DNA of 64,000 nucleotides, taken from positions 124,001-188,000 of the forward strand of contig NZ_JAOCKJ010000009.1 in the NCBI RefSeq assembly GCF_029844725.1, given 5' to 3'. The stretch is from Pantoea sp. GD03673 (GTDB lineage Bacteria; Pseudomonadota; Gammaproteobacteria; Enterobacterales; Enterobacteriaceae). Made by a program: the position numbers and the translations under genes. The notes under the pieces were generated by a model. That model had not been told where the DNA came from, did not search any database, and saw only the letters and a list, made by a program, of their open reading frames with translations. Below are positions 1 through 9,900 of the stretch, one piece after another (the stretch's first letter is position 1; each line of letters begins with the position of its first letter).

Positions 1-627
1 CTGGTCCAGGAAGGTAACATCGGCCTGATGAAAGCCGTGCGTCGCTTCAACCCGGAAGTGGGCGTGCGTCTGGTGTCGTTTGCCGTCCACTGGATTAAAG
101 CGGAGATTCACGAATACGTGCTGCGTAACTGGCGTATCGTGAAAGTCGCGACCACCAAAGCACAGCGTAAGCTGTTCTTCAACCTGCGCAAAACCAAGCA
201 GCGTCTGGGCTGGTTCAATCAGGACGAAGTCGAGATGGTTGCGCGCGAGCTAGGCGTCAGCAGCAAAGACGTGCGTGAAATGGAATCGCGTATGGCCGCG
301 CAGGATATGACCTTTGACATGTCTGCCGACGACGAGAGCAGCGAAGGTCGTTCTATGGCTCCGGTGCTTTATCTGCAGGATAAAACCTCTGACTTTGCCG
401 ACGGCATTGAAGAGGACAACTGGGATGCGCACGCGGCTGACAAGCTGAGCTATGCGATGGAAGGTCTGGATGAGCGCAGTCAGCACATCATTCGCGCCCG
501 CTGGCTGGATGAAGACAACAAAACCACGCTGCAGGAGCTGGCCGATCAATACGGCGTGTCAGCCGAACGTGTCCGGCAGCTGGAAAAGAACGCCATGAAG
601 AAACTGCGTATGGCGATCGAAGCGTAA
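1..627 (+). CDS. rpoH: RNA polymerase sigma-32 (heat-shock sigma factor), 5' truncated by window edge
   Basis: This is the C-terminal 208 residues of the heat-shock sigma factor that directs RNA polymerase to chaperone and protease promoters. The reading frame is open from base 1 and begins with [19 protein letters not shown], the region 2 core-binding and -10 recognition segment. A region 3 helix set follows. Region 4 lies near the end, with the helix-turn-helix [20 protein letters not shown] that contacts the -35 element. The protein ends KKLRMAIEA, as in E. coli RpoH, so the 3' end is intact. About 75 N-terminal residues lie outside the window, including the 5' thermosensor region of the mRNA. 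The next gene on this strand in E. coli would be livJ, which is absent here. Confidence 0.97.
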   Translation: MVQEGNIGLMKAVRRFNPEVGVRLVSFAVHWIKAEIHEYVLRNWRIVKVATTKAQRKLFFNLRKTKQRLGWFNQDEVEMVARELGVSSKDVREMESRMAAQDMTFDMSADDESSEGRSMAPVLYLQDKTSDFADGIEEDNWDAHAADKLSYAMEGLDERSQHIIRARWLDEDNKTTLQELADQYGVSAERVRQLEKNAMKKLRMAIEA

Positions 628-644
628 CGCACTTCGACACAGCA

Positions 645-673
645 AGGGGCGACAGATGATGTCGCCCTTTTTG
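645..673 (+). terminator. rpoH intrinsic terminator
   Basis: A 7-bp perfect stem GGGCGAC/GTCGCCC (647-653 with 661-667) with a 7-nt loop is followed by five T residues. It lies about 20 bp after the rpoH stop and before the convergent panM. Confidence 0.85.
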
Positions 674-688
674 TTTTCTGTGTCCCGG

Positions 689-1084
689 CTAGTCTGCCGC
701 CCGTATCCAGCCATCACTTTGCGCCCTGAAGCCACACGCCTGCATAAACGCCGCGCGTACCTGCTGATCGTCACTGCCATCATCGGCAATCCACCAGTCC
801 GCTATTGAACCATTTTGCCTGATCGTCTCCTCCAGCAGATACTGTCCTACCCCGCGTCGCCGGGTCACATCGCGCACCGCCAGCCGGTGAACCTTGCCGT
901 GAATGCCTGAAATCTCCAGTTGTAAACCTGCCAGCAGGCGGTCATTAAAGCGCGCTGCGTAAAGGCGATGAGACTCACTTAAACCCTGTTCCAGTTTTTC
1001 AATCTCCAGATCCGGCCAGACTTTGCCAAGATCGATGCGGTCCTGCGGCGTCAGCGCGGTCAGGCGCTGGATAGTGAGCTTCAT
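689..1084 (-). CDS. panM: PanD maturation factor / GNAT-fold acetyltransferase-like protein PanM (PanZ)
   Basis: The protein has 131 residues and a GNAT fold. The acetyl-CoA-binding segment RDVTRRRGVGQYLLEET sits mid-protein. The family binds the aspartate decarboxylase zymogen PanD and triggers the self-cleavage that makes the pyruvoyl cofactor, feeding beta-alanine to pantothenate and CoA synthesis. The ATG at 1084 was chosen because it gives the family N-terminus MKLTIQRLTALTPQDR and has an AAAGGGGA-like ribosome binding site; a longer open frame upstream lacks homology. In E. coli it sits between livJ and livK. Here it lies between rpoH and livK, convergent with rpoH and divergent from livK. 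Confidence 0.9.
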   Translation of the reverse strand: MKLTIQRLTALTPQDRIDLGKVWPDLEIEKLEQGLSESHRLYAARFNDRLLAGLQLEISGIHGKVHRLAVRDVTRRRGVGQYLLEETIRQNGSIADWWIADDGSDDQQVRAAFMQACGFRAQSDGWIRAAD

Positions 1085-1479
1085 AACAAAAACCTCTAAA
1101 AAAGGGGAAAGTGTAGCGAAAGTATACAACCAGAGTGCCACCACATTTTCATCAATAAAACAGGTCAAAAGATGGCCTGGATGCCAGGATAATAGGAGTA
1201 AACCGGTACAGCAGGCGATCAATCCAGCATATCACGCTGGCAAAGTGGTGAAAAACCGGCCGTTGCATCCAGTGTATTATGCTGTTTAACCCGGTCAATT
1301 ATGAATGTGTCAGTTGATTTACAGAAGAAACTTCCTGTTTAATAACCTGAAAAATAAAGCCTTATTACTAATAAATGTCAGAAAAGTACGCTAACTCATT
1401 CATCAGTAATCAGTTTTAGACTTTATCTGGCAACGCAAGCACTCACAACATACACGACAAAACAAATGGGGTAGTCAGG
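1085..1479 (+). other. panM-livK divergent intergenic region
   Basis: This 395-bp non-coding stretch is markedly more AT-rich than its flanks in its second half. It must hold the panM promoter (minus strand) and the livK promoter. A weak sigma-70 candidate for livK is TTGATT at 1314-1319 and TTTAAT at 1338-1343 with an 18-bp spacer. No ORF with homology is visible. E. coli has livJ in this neighbourhood, and no remnant of it was found. Confidence 0.5.
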
Positions 1480-2592
1480 ATGAAAATGAAAGGTCGCGCA
1501 TTACTGGCGGGATGTGTAGCTCTGGCGATGAGCCATGCGGCGCTGGCTGAAGATATCAAAGTGGCGATTGTCGGCGCAATGTCGGGTCCGGTGGCGCAGT
1601 ACGGCGACATGCAGTTCGCGGGTGCAACGCAGGCCATTGAAGATATCAACGCCAAAGGCGGCGTTAACGGCAACAAGCTGGTTGCCGTGAAATATGATGA
1701 TGCCTGTGACCCGAAACAGGCGGTTGCGGTTGCGAACAAGGTGATTAACGACGGCATCCGCTACGTGATCGGCCACCTCTGTTCTTCCTCCACTCAGCCT
1801 GCGTCTGACATCTATGAAGATGAAGGCGTGCTGATGATTACCCCTGCGGCGACCGCGCCTGACCTGACGTCCCGCGGCTATAAACTGATTATGCGCACCA
1901 CCGGTCTCGACTCCGATCAGGGGCCGACCGCTGCGAAATACGTGATGAACGAGCTGAAACCGCAGCGTATCGCCGTGGTCCATGACAAACAGCAGTATGG
2001 CGAAGGCCTGGCGCGCTCCGTGCAGGAGAGCCTGAAAAAGCAGGGCGCAAACATCGTGATGTTTGAAGGGATCACCGCAGGTGATAAAGACTTCTCTACG
2101 CTGGTGGCCCGCTTCAAGAAAGAGAACGTCGATTTCGTCTATTTCGGCGGTTACTACCCGGAAATGGGCCAGATCGTGCGTCAGGCGCGAGCGGCTGGCC
2201 TGAAAACCCAGTTTATGGGACCAGAAGGCGTGGGTAATGCCTCGCTGTCGAACATCGCTGGTGCTGCTTCTGAAGGCATGCTGGTGACCCTGCCGAAACG
2301 CTACGACCAGGTTGAAACCAACAAACCTATCGTTGACGCGCTGAAAGCGAAGAAACTGGATCCAACCGGACCGTTCGTCTGGACCACCTACGCAGCACTG
2401 CAGTCGCTGGCAACCGGTATGGAGCGCAGCAAGAGCGCTGAGCCGGACGCTATCGTGAAAAACCTCAAGGAAGGCGCTGCGGTTCCAACCGTAATGGGCA
2501 ACCTGAACTGGGATGAGAAGGGCGATCTCAAGGGCTTTGAATTCGGCGTCTTTAAATGGCACGCCGATGGCACCTCGACCGCAGTGAAGTAA
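1480..2592 (+). CDS. livK: Leucine/branched-chain amino-acid periplasmic binding protein
   Basis: This is the 370-residue substrate-binding protein of the high-affinity leucine ABC transporter. The Sec signal peptide is about residues 1-23 (cleavage after SHAALA). The mature protein starts [20 protein letters not shown], typical of LivJ/LivK type I periplasmic binding folds. The ligand-loop region [19 protein letters not shown] and the C-terminal [12 protein letters not shown] are conserved. It could be called LivJ or LivK. LivK is preferred because it directly precedes livHMGF and is nearer to LivK in sequence. It is the only binding protein gene seen here, so it probably serves leucine, isoleucine and valine. 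Confidence 0.93.
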   Translation: MKMKGRALLAGCVALAMSHAALAEDIKVAIVGAMSGPVAQYGDMQFAGATQAIEDINAKGGVNGNKLVAVKYDDACDPKQAVAVANKVINDGIRYVIGHLCSSSTQPASDIYEDEGVLMITPAATAPDLTSRGYKLIMRTTGLDSDQGPTAAKYVMNELKPQRIAVVHDKQQYGEGLARSVQESLKKQGANIVMFEGITAGDKDFSTLVARFKKENVDFVYFGGYYPEMGQIVRQARAAGLKTQFMGPEGVGNASLSNIAGAASEGMLVTLPKRYDQVETNKPIVDALKAKKLDPTGPFVWTTYAALQSLATGMERSKSAEPDAIVKNLKEGAAVPTVMGNLNWDEKGDLKGFEFGVFKWHADGTSTAVK

Positions 2593-2613
2593 TCAGGCTG
2601 TTTTGTGGTGAGC

Positions 2614-2684
2614 GGGAAGCCGGTTAAACGGTTTCCCCTGACCTGCGACACGAACGCCTGGTGCTCGTCTGCCAGGCGTTTTTT
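2614..2684 (+). terminator. Tandem stem-loops between livK and livH (partial terminator)
   Basis: Two hairpins follow livK. The first has a 9-bp stem at 2614-2622/2629-2637 with one G-U pair. The second has a perfect 9-bp stem AACGCCTGG/CCAGGCGTT (2653-2661/2672-2680) followed by a T run. The second looks like an intrinsic terminator inside the liv operon. It would let livK transcripts outnumber livHMGF transcripts, as expected for a binding protein. Confidence 0.8.
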
Positions 2685-2725
2685 GTACCCCGATCGCCTG
2701 CGATCGGTTAAGTAAGGGTCAAGGT

Positions 2726-3652
2726 ATGTCCGAGCAGTTCCTCTATTTTATTCAGCAGATGTTTAATGGTGTGACCCTGGGGAGCACCTACGCGCTGATC
2801 GCCATCGGTTACACCATGGTTTACGGCATTATCGGCATGATCAACTTCGCCCACGGCGAGGTCTACATGATCGGTAGCTACGTCTCCTTTATCGTGATTG
2901 CCGCCCTGATGATGATGGGCATCGACACCACCTGGCTGATGATTGCGGCTGGCTTTGTGATGGCGGTCATCATCTCCAGCGCTTACGGCTGGAGCATTGA
3001 GCGCGTCGCCTACCGGCCTGTGCGTTCCTCCAAGCGCCTGATTGCGCTGATCTCTGCCATCGGGATGTCGATCTTCCTGCAGAACTACGTCAGCCTGACG
3101 CAGGGGTCACGTGACCTGGCGCTGCCGAGCCTGATTACCGGACAGTGGACGGTGGGGGAGAGCAACGGTTTCGCCGCCACCATTTCCACGATGCAGATTG
3201 TGATCTGGGTGGTGACGTTCCTGGCGATGCTGGCGCTGACCACCTTCATTCGTTACTCCCGCATGGGCCGCGCCTGTCGCGCCTGCGCGGAAGACCTGAA
3301 AATGGCCAGCCTGCTGGGGATTAACACCGACCGCGTGATCTCGCTGACCTTTGTGATCGGAGCCGCGATGGCTGCGGTAGCGGGTGTTCTGCTGGGCCAG
3401 TTCTACGGTTCCATCAACCCCTTCATCGGCTTTATGGCAGGCATGAAGGCATTTACCGCCGCCGTGCTGGGCGGGATTGGCAGTATTCCGGGCGCGATGA
3501 TTGGCGGCCTGGTACTGGGCATTGCCGAAGCGCTGACATCGGCCTATCTCAGTACGGAATATAAAGATGTGGTCTCGTTTGCCCTGCTAATTGTGGTCCT
3601 GCTGGTGATGCCGACCGGGATTCTGGGTCGCCCGGAGGTCGAAAAAGTATGA
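2726..3652 (+). CDS. livH: Branched-chain amino-acid ABC transporter permease LivH
   Basis: This 308-residue inner-membrane permease has about eight hydrophobic segments. The start [34 protein letters not shown] and the internal [14 protein letters not shown] motif are family hallmarks. The cytoplasmic coupling region [21 protein letters not shown] contacts the ATPases. It forms the heteromeric channel with LivM. It has the usual family length and is followed by livM with a 4-bp ATGA overlap, indicating translational coupling. Confidence 0.96.
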   Translation: MSEQFLYFIQQMFNGVTLGSTYALIAIGYTMVYGIIGMINFAHGEVYMIGSYVSFIVIAALMMMGIDTTWLMIAAGFVMAVIISSAYGWSIERVAYRPVRSSKRLIALISAIGMSIFLQNYVSLTQGSRDLALPSLITGQWTVGESNGFAATISTMQIVIWVVTFLAMLALTTFIRYSRMGRACRACAEDLKMASLLGINTDRVISLTFVIGAAMAAVAGVLLGQFYGSINPFIGFMAGMKAFTAAVLGGIGSIPGAMIGGLVLGIAEALTSAYLSTEYKDVVSFALLIVVLLVMPTGILGRPEVEKV

Positions 3653-4920
3653 AGACCTCCTTTATCAATGCCCTGATCTCCTCCCTGATGCTGCTGGTGC
3701 TTGCCACCTTCTTTATGGGATTGCGCCTGAATCTGGACGGCACCATGCTGGTGGTACAAAACGCCGGTAGCGTTCGCTGGAACTGGATTGCCGCAGGCTG
3801 TGCCGTGGTGTTTCTGTTCCAGCTGCTGCGTCCGGTCTGGCAAAACGGCCTGAAGAAATTCTCCGGCCCGGCGCTGGTGTTACCCGGTCTGGATGGCTCG
3901 ACGCCAAAGCAGAAGCTGGTGATGGCGGTGCTGATTATTGCCGCAGTTGCCTGGCCGTTCCTCGTGTCACGCGGCACCGTCGATATCGCCACCATGACGC
4001 TGATCTACGTGATGCTCGGTCTGGGCTTGAACGTGGTGGTGGGGCTTTCCGGCCTGCTGGTGCTGGGTTATGGCGGCTTTTACGCCATCGGTGCCTACAC
4101 CTTTGCGCTGCTGAACCACTATTACGGTCTCGGCTTCTGGCAATGTCTGCCGCTTTCCGGCATGGTCGCTGCGCTGTTTGGTCTGCTGCTCGGCTTCCCG
4201 GTCCTGCGACTGCGCGGCGATTATCTGGCGATTGTGACGCTGGGCTTCGGTGAGATCGTGCGTATTCTGCTGCTCAACAATACCGCTCTGACCGGCGGGC
4301 CAAATGGCATCAGTCAGATCCCGAAACCGACCCTGTTTGGTCTGGAGTTTGGCCGTACGCCGCGTGAAGGCGGCTGGGATACCTTCCATAACTTCTTTGG
4401 GCTGAAATACGATCCCAGTGACCGCATTATTTTCCTCTATCTGGTGGCGCTACTGCTGGTGGTGCTGACGCTGTTTGTCATCAACCGGCTGCTGAGAATG
4501 CCGCTGGGCCGGGCCTGGGAAGCGCTGCGCGAGGATGAGATTGCCTGTCGTTCTCTGGGCCTCAGCCCAACCCGCATCAAGCTGACCGCCTTTACCATCA
4601 GTGCCGCCTTTGCTGGCTTTGCGGGCAGCCTGTTTGCGGCGCGTCAGGGCTTTGTCAGCCCGGAATCCTTTACCTTTGTCGAATCCGCCTTTGTGCTGGC
4701 GATTGTGGTACTGGGCGGGATGGGCTCGCAGTTTGCGGTGATTCTGGCCGCCATTCTGCTGGTGGTGTCACGCGAGCTGATGCGCGATCTTAATGAGTAC
4801 AGCATGCTGGTGCTGGGTGGCCTGATGGTGCTGATGATGATCTGGCGTCCACAGGGCTTGCTGCCGATGAAGCGTCCGCATCTGAAGCTCAGAACCGGTA
4901 AACAAGGAGATGAAGCATGA
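3649..4920 (+). CDS. livM: Branched-chain amino-acid ABC transporter permease LivM
   Basis: This is the second channel subunit, at 423 residues. An N-terminal pair of membrane helices, typical of the enterobacterial form, precedes the conserved permease core. The core carries [32 protein letters not shown] and the coupling segment [24 protein letters not shown]. The ATG overlaps the livH stop (ATGA), and its own stop overlaps livG in the same way, so livH-livM-livG are translationally coupled. Confidence 0.95.
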   Translation: MKTSFINALISSLMLLVLATFFMGLRLNLDGTMLVVQNAGSVRWNWIAAGCAVVFLFQLLRPVWQNGLKKFSGPALVLPGLDGSTPKQKLVMAVLIIAAVAWPFLVSRGTVDIATMTLIYVMLGLGLNVVVGLSGLLVLGYGGFYAIGAYTFALLNHYYGLGFWQCLPLSGMVAALFGLLLGFPVLRLRGDYLAIVTLGFGEIVRILLLNNTALTGGPNGISQIPKPTLFGLEFGRTPREGGWDTFHNFFGLKYDPSDRIIFLYLVALLLVVLTLFVINRLLRMPLGRAWEALREDEIACRSLGLSPTRIKLTAFTISAAFAGFAGSLFAARQGFVSPESFTFVESAFVLAIVVLGGMGSQFAVILAAILLVVSRELMRDLNEYSMLVLGGLMVLMMIWRPQGLLPMKRPHLKLRTGKQGDEA

Positions 4921-5684
4921 GTCAGCCTTTATTAGCCGTTGAAGGCCTGATGATGCGCTTCGGCGGTCTGTTAGCCGTAAACAATGTGGCGCTGGAGCTG
5001 CGTCCGCAGGAGATCGTTTCGCTGATTGGGCCAAACGGTGCCGGTAAAACAACCGTGTTCAACTGCCTGACCGGCTTTTACAAGCCCACCGGTGGCACGA
5101 TTAAATTGGGTGAGCAGCATCTGGAAGGGCTGCCAGGCCAGAAGATTGCGCGGATGGGCATTGTGCGAACTTTCCAGCACGTGCGTCTGTTCCGTGAGAT
5201 GACGGTGATTGAGAACCTGCTGGTGGCTCAGCATCAGCATCTGAAAAGCGGGGTGTTTTCCGGTCTGCTGAAAACGCCAGCGTTTCGCCGCAGTGAGAGC
5301 GAGGCGCTGGATCGTGCGGCAACCTGGCTGGAACGGGTTGGCCTGCTGGACCTGGCTAACCGTCAGGCGGGTAATCTGGCCTATGGTCAGCAGCGTCGGC
5401 TGGAGATTGCGCGCTGCATGGTGACGCGCCCGGCGATCCTGATGCTGGATGAACCGGCGGCGGGCCTGAATCCTAAAGAGACCCACGAGCTGGACGCGCT
5501 GATTGCGGAGCTACGTGGTGAACACAAGGTGTCGGTGCTGCTGATCGAACATGATATGAAGCTGGTGATGGGTATTTCTGACCGTATTTACGTGGTCAAT
5601 CAGGGCACGCCACTGGCTAACGGAACGCCGGAAGAGATTCGCAATAACCCGGATGTCATCCGTGCCTATTTAGGAGAGGCCTGA
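4917..5684 (+). CDS. livG: Branched-chain amino-acid ABC transporter ATPase LivG
   Basis: This 255-residue cytoplasmic ATPase has Walker [10 protein letters not shown] at about residue 40, the signature [14 protein letters not shown] and Walker [14 protein letters not shown]. It is the full family length and powers leucine/isoleucine/valine import with LivF on the LivHM channel. It starts in a 4-bp overlap with livM and ends 1 bp before the livF start codon. Confidence 0.96.
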   Translation: MSQPLLAVEGLMMRFGGLLAVNNVALELRPQEIVSLIGPNGAGKTTVFNCLTGFYKPTGGTIKLGEQHLEGLPGQKIARMGIVRTFQHVRLFREMTVIENLLVAQHQHLKSGVFSGLLKTPAFRRSESEALDRAATWLERVGLLDLANRQAGNLAYGQQRRLEIARCMVTRPAILMLDEPAAGLNPKETHELDALIAELRGEHKVSVLLIEHDMKLVMGISDRIYVVNQGTPLANGTPEEIRNNPDVIRAYLGEA

Positions 5685-5685
5685 G

Positions 5686-6399
5686 ATGGCAAATGCAATG
5701 CTAACCATTGAGAACGTCAGCGCCCATTACGGCAAAATTCAGGCGCTGCACAACGTCAGCCTCAGTATCAATCAGGGCGAAATCGTCACCCTGATTGGCG
5801 CTAACGGTGCCGGAAAAACCACGCTGCTGGGCACGCTGTGCGGCGAGCCACGGGCGACGCAGGGCACCATCACCTTTGATGGCAAAACCATTACCGACTG
5901 GCAAACGGCGCGCATCATGCGTGAAGCGATTGCCATCGTGCCAGAGGGACGGCGGGTCTTTTCGCGCATGACGGTCGAGGAGAACCTGGCGATGGGCGGC
6001 TTTTTTGCCAGCCGTCCGGACTATCTGACGCGCATCAGGCGCGTGTATGAACTTTTTCCGCGTCTGGAAGAGCGTAAAATTCAGCGCGCCGGGACGATGT
6101 CAGGCGGCGAACAGCAGATGCTGGCGATTGGCCGTGCGCTGATGAGCCAGCCGCGTCTGCTGCTGCTGGATGAACCGTCGCTGGGACTGGCCCCGATTAT
6201 TATTCAGCAGATCTTCGACACCATTGAGCAACTGCGTAGCGAAGGGATGACCATCTTCCTGGTGGAGCAGAACGCGAATCAGGCGCTGAAGCTGGCGGAC
6301 CGGGGCTATGTGCTGGAGAACGGGCATGTGGTGCTGGAAGATACGGGTGCAGCATTACTCTCCAACGAAGCCGTCCGCAGCGCGTACCTCGGCGCTTAA
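5686..6399 (+). CDS. livF: Branched-chain amino-acid ABC transporter ATPase LivF
   Basis: This 237-residue partner ATPase has Walker A GANGAGKTT, the signature MSGGEQQMLAIGRAL and Walker B LLLLDEPSLGLAP. It is the last gene of livKHMGF. It is followed by about 400 bp of non-coding DNA carrying a hairpin and a larger palindrome before ugpB. Confidence 0.96.
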   Translation: MANAMLTIENVSAHYGKIQALHNVSLSINQGEIVTLIGANGAGKTTLLGTLCGEPRATQGTITFDGKTITDWQTARIMREAIAIVPEGRRVFSRMTVEENLAMGGFFASRPDYLTRIRRVYELFPRLEERKIQRAGTMSGGEQQMLAIGRALMSQPRLLLLDEPSLGLAPIIIQQIFDTIEQLRSEGMTIFLVEQNANQALKLADRGYVLENGHVVLEDTGAALLSNEAVRSAYLGA

Positions 6400-6423
6400 C
6401 GTTTAGAGGCCTGGCTTGCTTGC

Positions 6424-6505
6424 CAGGTTCGGGTTGGACAGTGCTCGCCATCCTCACGTACGACGTGTACGCTCCGGTGGCTGCGCGCTGTCCGCCCGCA
6501 ACCTG
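6424..6505. repeat. 82-bp imperfect palindrome (REP/MITE-like) between livF and ugpB
   Basis: Outer arms 6424-6441 and 6488-6505 pair at 14 of 18 positions, with CAGGTT and GGACAG blocks perfect. The inner part pairs partially down to a CGTAC...GTACG centre at about 6457-6471. The left end overlaps a separate small hairpin CCTGGC-TTGCTT-GCCAGG (6410-6427) that may terminate liv transcription. No ORF is involved. The layout resembles the interspersed palindromic elements of Enterobacterales, but no second copy is visible in this window, so the repeat status is inferred. Confidence 0.5.
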
Positions 6506-6685
6506 CCTGCGCCGCCGACGGCCCTGAGCCTCGATTTGGGGAGCTGAGGATGGCCTTGTGGGCGTGGTTTAAAACCTGAGTCAGGTATTTTCAGCTTCCA
6601 GCGCTCTGCAATTTATGTCATTAAAAACGGGCAGTGTGGGCGCTTTGCCGCCGCGCTGCCAGCGTCCTCTTTTCCTCTCTTTCGC

Positions 6686-6725
6686 CTGTCACCCGGCTGT
6701 CATCTGTCTGTTATTAATCCGTCAT
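6686..6725 (+). promoter_or_regulatory. PHO boxes (PhoB binding sites) upstream of ugpB
   Basis: Four half-sites resembling CTGTCAT repeat at an exact 11-bp period: CTGTCA(C) at 6686, CTGTCAT at 6697, CTGTTAT at 6708 and CCGTCAT at 6719. Their spacing and direction match two adjacent PHO boxes. They lie 74-113 bp before the ugpB ATG. A further TGTCAT at 6733 is off-phase. In E. coli ugp is a PhoB regulon member induced by phosphate starvation. Confidence 0.85.
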
Positions 6726-6798
6726 TTCCCCGTGTCATGTTACTTCGCGAACCAGAAATCCGTGATTTCACGCGTATTTACCTGCACAGGAAAATTCT

Positions 6799-8115
6799 AT
6801 GTCCGTCGTTACCTTTCGTCGTAGCCTGATGAGCGCGCTACTCGGTCTGACGCTCAGCAGCCATGCCATCGCCGCCACTGAGATCCCCTTCTGGCACTCT
6901 ATGGAAGGCGAGCTTGGCAAAGAAGTGGATTCGCTGGCCCAGCGTTTTAACCAGACGCATCCCGATTACAAAATTGTTCCGACCTACAAAGGTAACTACG
7001 AGCAGAGCCTGGCAGCTGGGATTGCGGCAGTGCGCAGCGGCAAAGCACCGGCGGTACTGCAGGTCTATGAGGTCGGTACGGCCACCATGATGGCCTCAAA
7101 GGCGATTGTGCCGGTGTATCAGGTCTTTAAAGAGGCCGGTATCCCCTTTGATGAAAAGCAGTTTGTGCCGACGGTGGCGGGCTACTACAGCGACAGCAAA
7201 GGCCAGCTGATTTCTCAGCCCTTCAACAGTTCGACGCCGGTACTTTATTACAACAAGGACGCCTTCAAAAAAGCGGGCCTTAACCCGGACCAGCCACCGA
7301 AAACCTGGCAGGAGCTGGAGACCGATGCCGCGGCACTGCGCAAATCGGGCATGAGCTGTGGCTACGCCAGCGGCTGGCAGGGCTGGATCCAGATTGAAAA
7401 CTTCAGCGCCTGGCACGCCCTGCCAGTGGCGACAGAGAACAACGGATTTGACGGAACCGACGCGGTGCTGGAGTTCAACAAGCCGGTGCAGGTGCGCCAT
7501 ATCGAGCTGCTGGAAGCGATGAACAAAAAAGGGGACTTCACCTACTTTGGCCGCAAAGATGAGTCCACCGCCAAATTTTACAACGGCGACTGCGGGATCA
7601 CGACGGCCTCATCCGGTTCGCTGGCTGATATCCGTCATTACGCGAAATTCAACTTTGGTGTCGGCATGATGCCGTATGACGACACCGTGCCGAATGCGCC
7701 GCAGAACGCCCTGATTGGCGGTGCCAGCCTGTGGGTGATGAAAGGCAAAGATGCGGCAACGTACAAAGGCGTGGCCGAGTTCATGCAGTTCCTCGCTACC
7801 CCGGAAATTGCAGCGGAATGGCACCAGAAAACCGGTTATCTGCCGATTACCACCGCCGCCTATGAGCTGACGAAACAGCAGGGCTTCTACGACAAAAATC
7901 CGGGTGCGGATATCGCGACCCGCCAGATGATGAACAAGCCGCCGTTGCCGTTCACCAAAGGGATGCGTCTGGGCAACATGCCACAGATCCGTACCGTGAT
8001 CGACGAGGAGCTGGAAAGCGTCTGGACCGGCAAGCAGTCGCCGCAAAGCGCGCTGGATAACGCAGTGAAACGCGGTAACGAACTGCTGCGTCGCTTCCAG
8101 CAGCAGGTGAAATAA
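6799..8115 (+). CDS. ugpB: sn-glycerol-3-phosphate periplasmic binding protein UgpB
   Basis: This 438-residue binding protein serves glycerol-3-phosphate and glycerophosphodiester uptake. The signal peptide spans about residues 1-26 (after SHAIAA). The mature protein begins [25 protein letters not shown], and the conserved ligand-pocket block [13 protein letters not shown]-like [20 protein letters not shown] is intact. The length matches the family. It leads the ugpBAECQ operon. PHO boxes upstream indicate control by PhoB. Confidence 0.96.
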   Translation: MSVVTFRRSLMSALLGLTLSSHAIAATEIPFWHSMEGELGKEVDSLAQRFNQTHPDYKIVPTYKGNYEQSLAAGIAAVRSGKAPAVLQVYEVGTATMMASKAIVPVYQVFKEAGIPFDEKQFVPTVAGYYSDSKGQLISQPFNSSTPVLYYNKDAFKKAGLNPDQPPKTWQELETDAAALRKSGMSCGYASGWQGWIQIENFSAWHALPVATENNGFDGTDAVLEFNKPVQVRHIELLEAMNKKGDFTYFGRKDESTAKFYNGDCGITTASSGSLADIRHYAKFNFGVGMMPYDDTVPNAPQNALIGGASLWVMKGKDAATYKGVAEFMQFLATPEIAAEWHQKTGYLPITTAAYELTKQQGFYDKNPGADIATRQMMNKPPLPFTKGMRLGNMPQIRTVIDEELESVWTGKQSPQSALDNAVKRGNELLRRFQQQVK

Positions 8116-8169
8116 TCTCTCCTTGCGGGCCAGTCCAGGCTGGCCCCTCTTTCTGACGTCAGGTACGCC

Positions 8170-9057
8170 ATGTCTTCATCTCGTCCGGTCTTTCGCTCCC
8201 GTCTCTTGCCCTATCTTCTGGTGCTGCCGCAACTGCTGATTACCGCCATCTTCTTTCTCTGGCCTGCCGGTGAAGCGCTTTGGTACTCGCTGCAAAGTCT
8301 CGATCCCTTTGGCATCTCCAGCAGCTTTGTCGGGCTGGAAAATTTCAGACGCCTGTTTGCCGATCCCTACTACCTGGATTCGTTCTGGACCACGATAAAA
8401 TTCAGCGGCATGGTGACGGTCTTTGGCATGCTCTTTTCGCTGCTGCTGGCGGCGCTGGTGGATTATGTGGTGCGACTGCGCCGCCTCTACCAGACCCTGC
8501 TGCTGCTGCCCTACGCCGTTGCTCCCGTGGTGGCTGCGGTGCTGTGGATGTTTCTGTTTAACCCCGGTCTGGGGCTGTTCAGCTACCTGCTGAACCACAT
8601 CGGCTACAACTGGAACTATGCGCAAAACAGCGGTCAGGCGATGTTCCTGATTGTGCTGGCGTCAATCTGGCAGCAGATGAGCTACAACTTCCTGTTCTTC
8701 TTTGCCGCCCTGCAATCTATCCCTAAATCACTGGCGGAAGCCGCTGCCATTGACGGTGCCGGGCCGGTGCGTCGCTTCTTTAATCTCTCACTGCCGCTGA
8801 TTGCGCCGGTCAGCTTCTTCCTGCTGGTGGTGAACCTGATCTACGCCTTCTTCGATACCTTCCCGGTGATCGATGCCGCGACCGGCGGCGGGCCGGTGCA
8901 GGCGACCACCACGCTGATCTACAAAATTTACCGTGAAGGCTTTACCGGCCTGGACCTCTCCTCGTCTGCAGCGCAGTCAGTGGTACTGATGCTGCTGGTC
9001 ATCGGGCTGACGGTGATCCAGTTCCGCTTTGTTGAACGTAAGGTGCAATACCAATGA
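8170..9057 (+). CDS. ugpA: Glycerol-3-phosphate ABC transporter permease UgpA
   Basis: This 295-residue MalF-type permease has six transmembrane segments. The EAA coupling loop [25 protein letters not shown] is intact. The N-terminus [21 protein letters not shown] is the family start. It lies 54 bp after ugpB and overlaps ugpE by 4 bp. Confidence 0.96.
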   Translation: MSSSRPVFRSRLLPYLLVLPQLLITAIFFLWPAGEALWYSLQSLDPFGISSSFVGLENFRRLFADPYYLDSFWTTIKFSGMVTVFGMLFSLLLAALVDYVVRLRRLYQTLLLLPYAVAPVVAAVLWMFLFNPGLGLFSYLLNHIGYNWNYAQNSGQAMFLIVLASIWQQMSYNFLFFFAALQSIPKSLAEAAAIDGAGPVRRFFNLSLPLIAPVSFFLLVVNLIYAFFDTFPVIDAATGGGPVQATTTLIYKIYREGFTGLDLSSSAAQSVVLMLLVIGLTVIQFRFVERKVQYQ

Positions 9058-9899
9058 TTGAGAATCGACGCGGGCTGGATCTCTTCAGCCATATTGTGCT
9101 GGTACTGGGCGTGCTCACCATCCTGTTTCCGCTCTATGTCGCCTTTGTGGCGGCGACGCTGGATAACGAGGCGGTTTATCAGGTGCCGATGACGCTGGTG
9201 CCCGGTTCGCACCTGTGGGAGAACATCTCGCGCATCTGGACACACGGCGTCAACGGCAGCGGACCGGCATTTGGTCTGATGCTGCTTAACAGCATGATCA
9301 TGGCGCTCGGCATCACCTTCGGCAAAATCACCGTGTCGATGCTGTCGGCGTTTGCGCTGGTCTGGTTTCGCTTTCCGCTGCGCACGCTCTTCTTCTGGCT
9401 GATCTTTATCACCCTGATGCTGCCGGTGGAGGTGCGAATCTTCCCCACGGTGCAGGTGATTGCCGATCTTAATCTGCTCGACAGTTACAGCGGCTTAACC
9501 CTGCCGCTGATGGCCTCGGCGACCGCCACTTTTCTGTTCCGCCAGTTCTTTATGTCGCTGCCGGATGAGCTGGTGGAAGCGGCGCGCATCGACGGTGCCA
9601 GCGCGATGCGCTTTTTTATCGACATCGTGCTGCCGCTGTCAAAAACCAATCTGGCGGCGCTGTTTGTTATCACCTTTATCTACGGCTGGAACCAGTATCT
9701 CTGGCCGCTGCTGATCATCAATGATGCCAGTCTTGGCACTGCGGTGGCGGGGATCAAGAGCATGATCTCCTCCAGTGGATCGCCGACCCAGTGGAACGAA
9801 GTGATGGCGGCAATGTTATTAACCCTGATCCCACCGCTGGTGGTGGTGTTAGTCATGCAGCGTGCCTTTGTGCGCGGCCTGGTTGAGAGTGAGAAATAA
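9054..9899 (+). CDS. ugpE: Glycerol-3-phosphate ABC transporter permease UgpE
   Basis: This 281-residue MalG-type permease forms a heterodimer with UgpA. It has six hydrophobic segments and the EAA loop [26 protein letters not shown]. Its start overlaps the ugpA stop (ATGA), and ugpC follows after 1 bp. Confidence 0.96.
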   Translation: MIENRRGLDLFSHIVLVLGVLTILFPLYVAFVAATLDNEAVYQVPMTLVPGSHLWENISRIWTHGVNGSGPAFGLMLLNSMIMALGITFGKITVSMLSAFALVWFRFPLRTLFFWLIFITLMLPVEVRIFPTVQVIADLNLLDSYSGLTLPLMASATATFLFRQFFMSLPDELVEAARIDGASAMRFFIDIVLPLSKTNLAALFVITFIYGWNQYLWPLLIINDASLGTAVAGIKSMISSSGSPTQWNEVMAAMLLTLIPPLVVVLVMQRAFVRGLVESEK

Positions 9900-9900
9900 G

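Noticed and set aside
1501-2562. A 353-codon minus-strand frame across livK
   Set aside because: It is antisense to a well-supported gene and is rich in His/Arg/Gln, typical of antisense reading.
6615-6824. A 69-codon plus-strand frame ahead of ugpB
   Set aside because: It covers the PHO boxes and the ugpB promoter and has no family resemblance.
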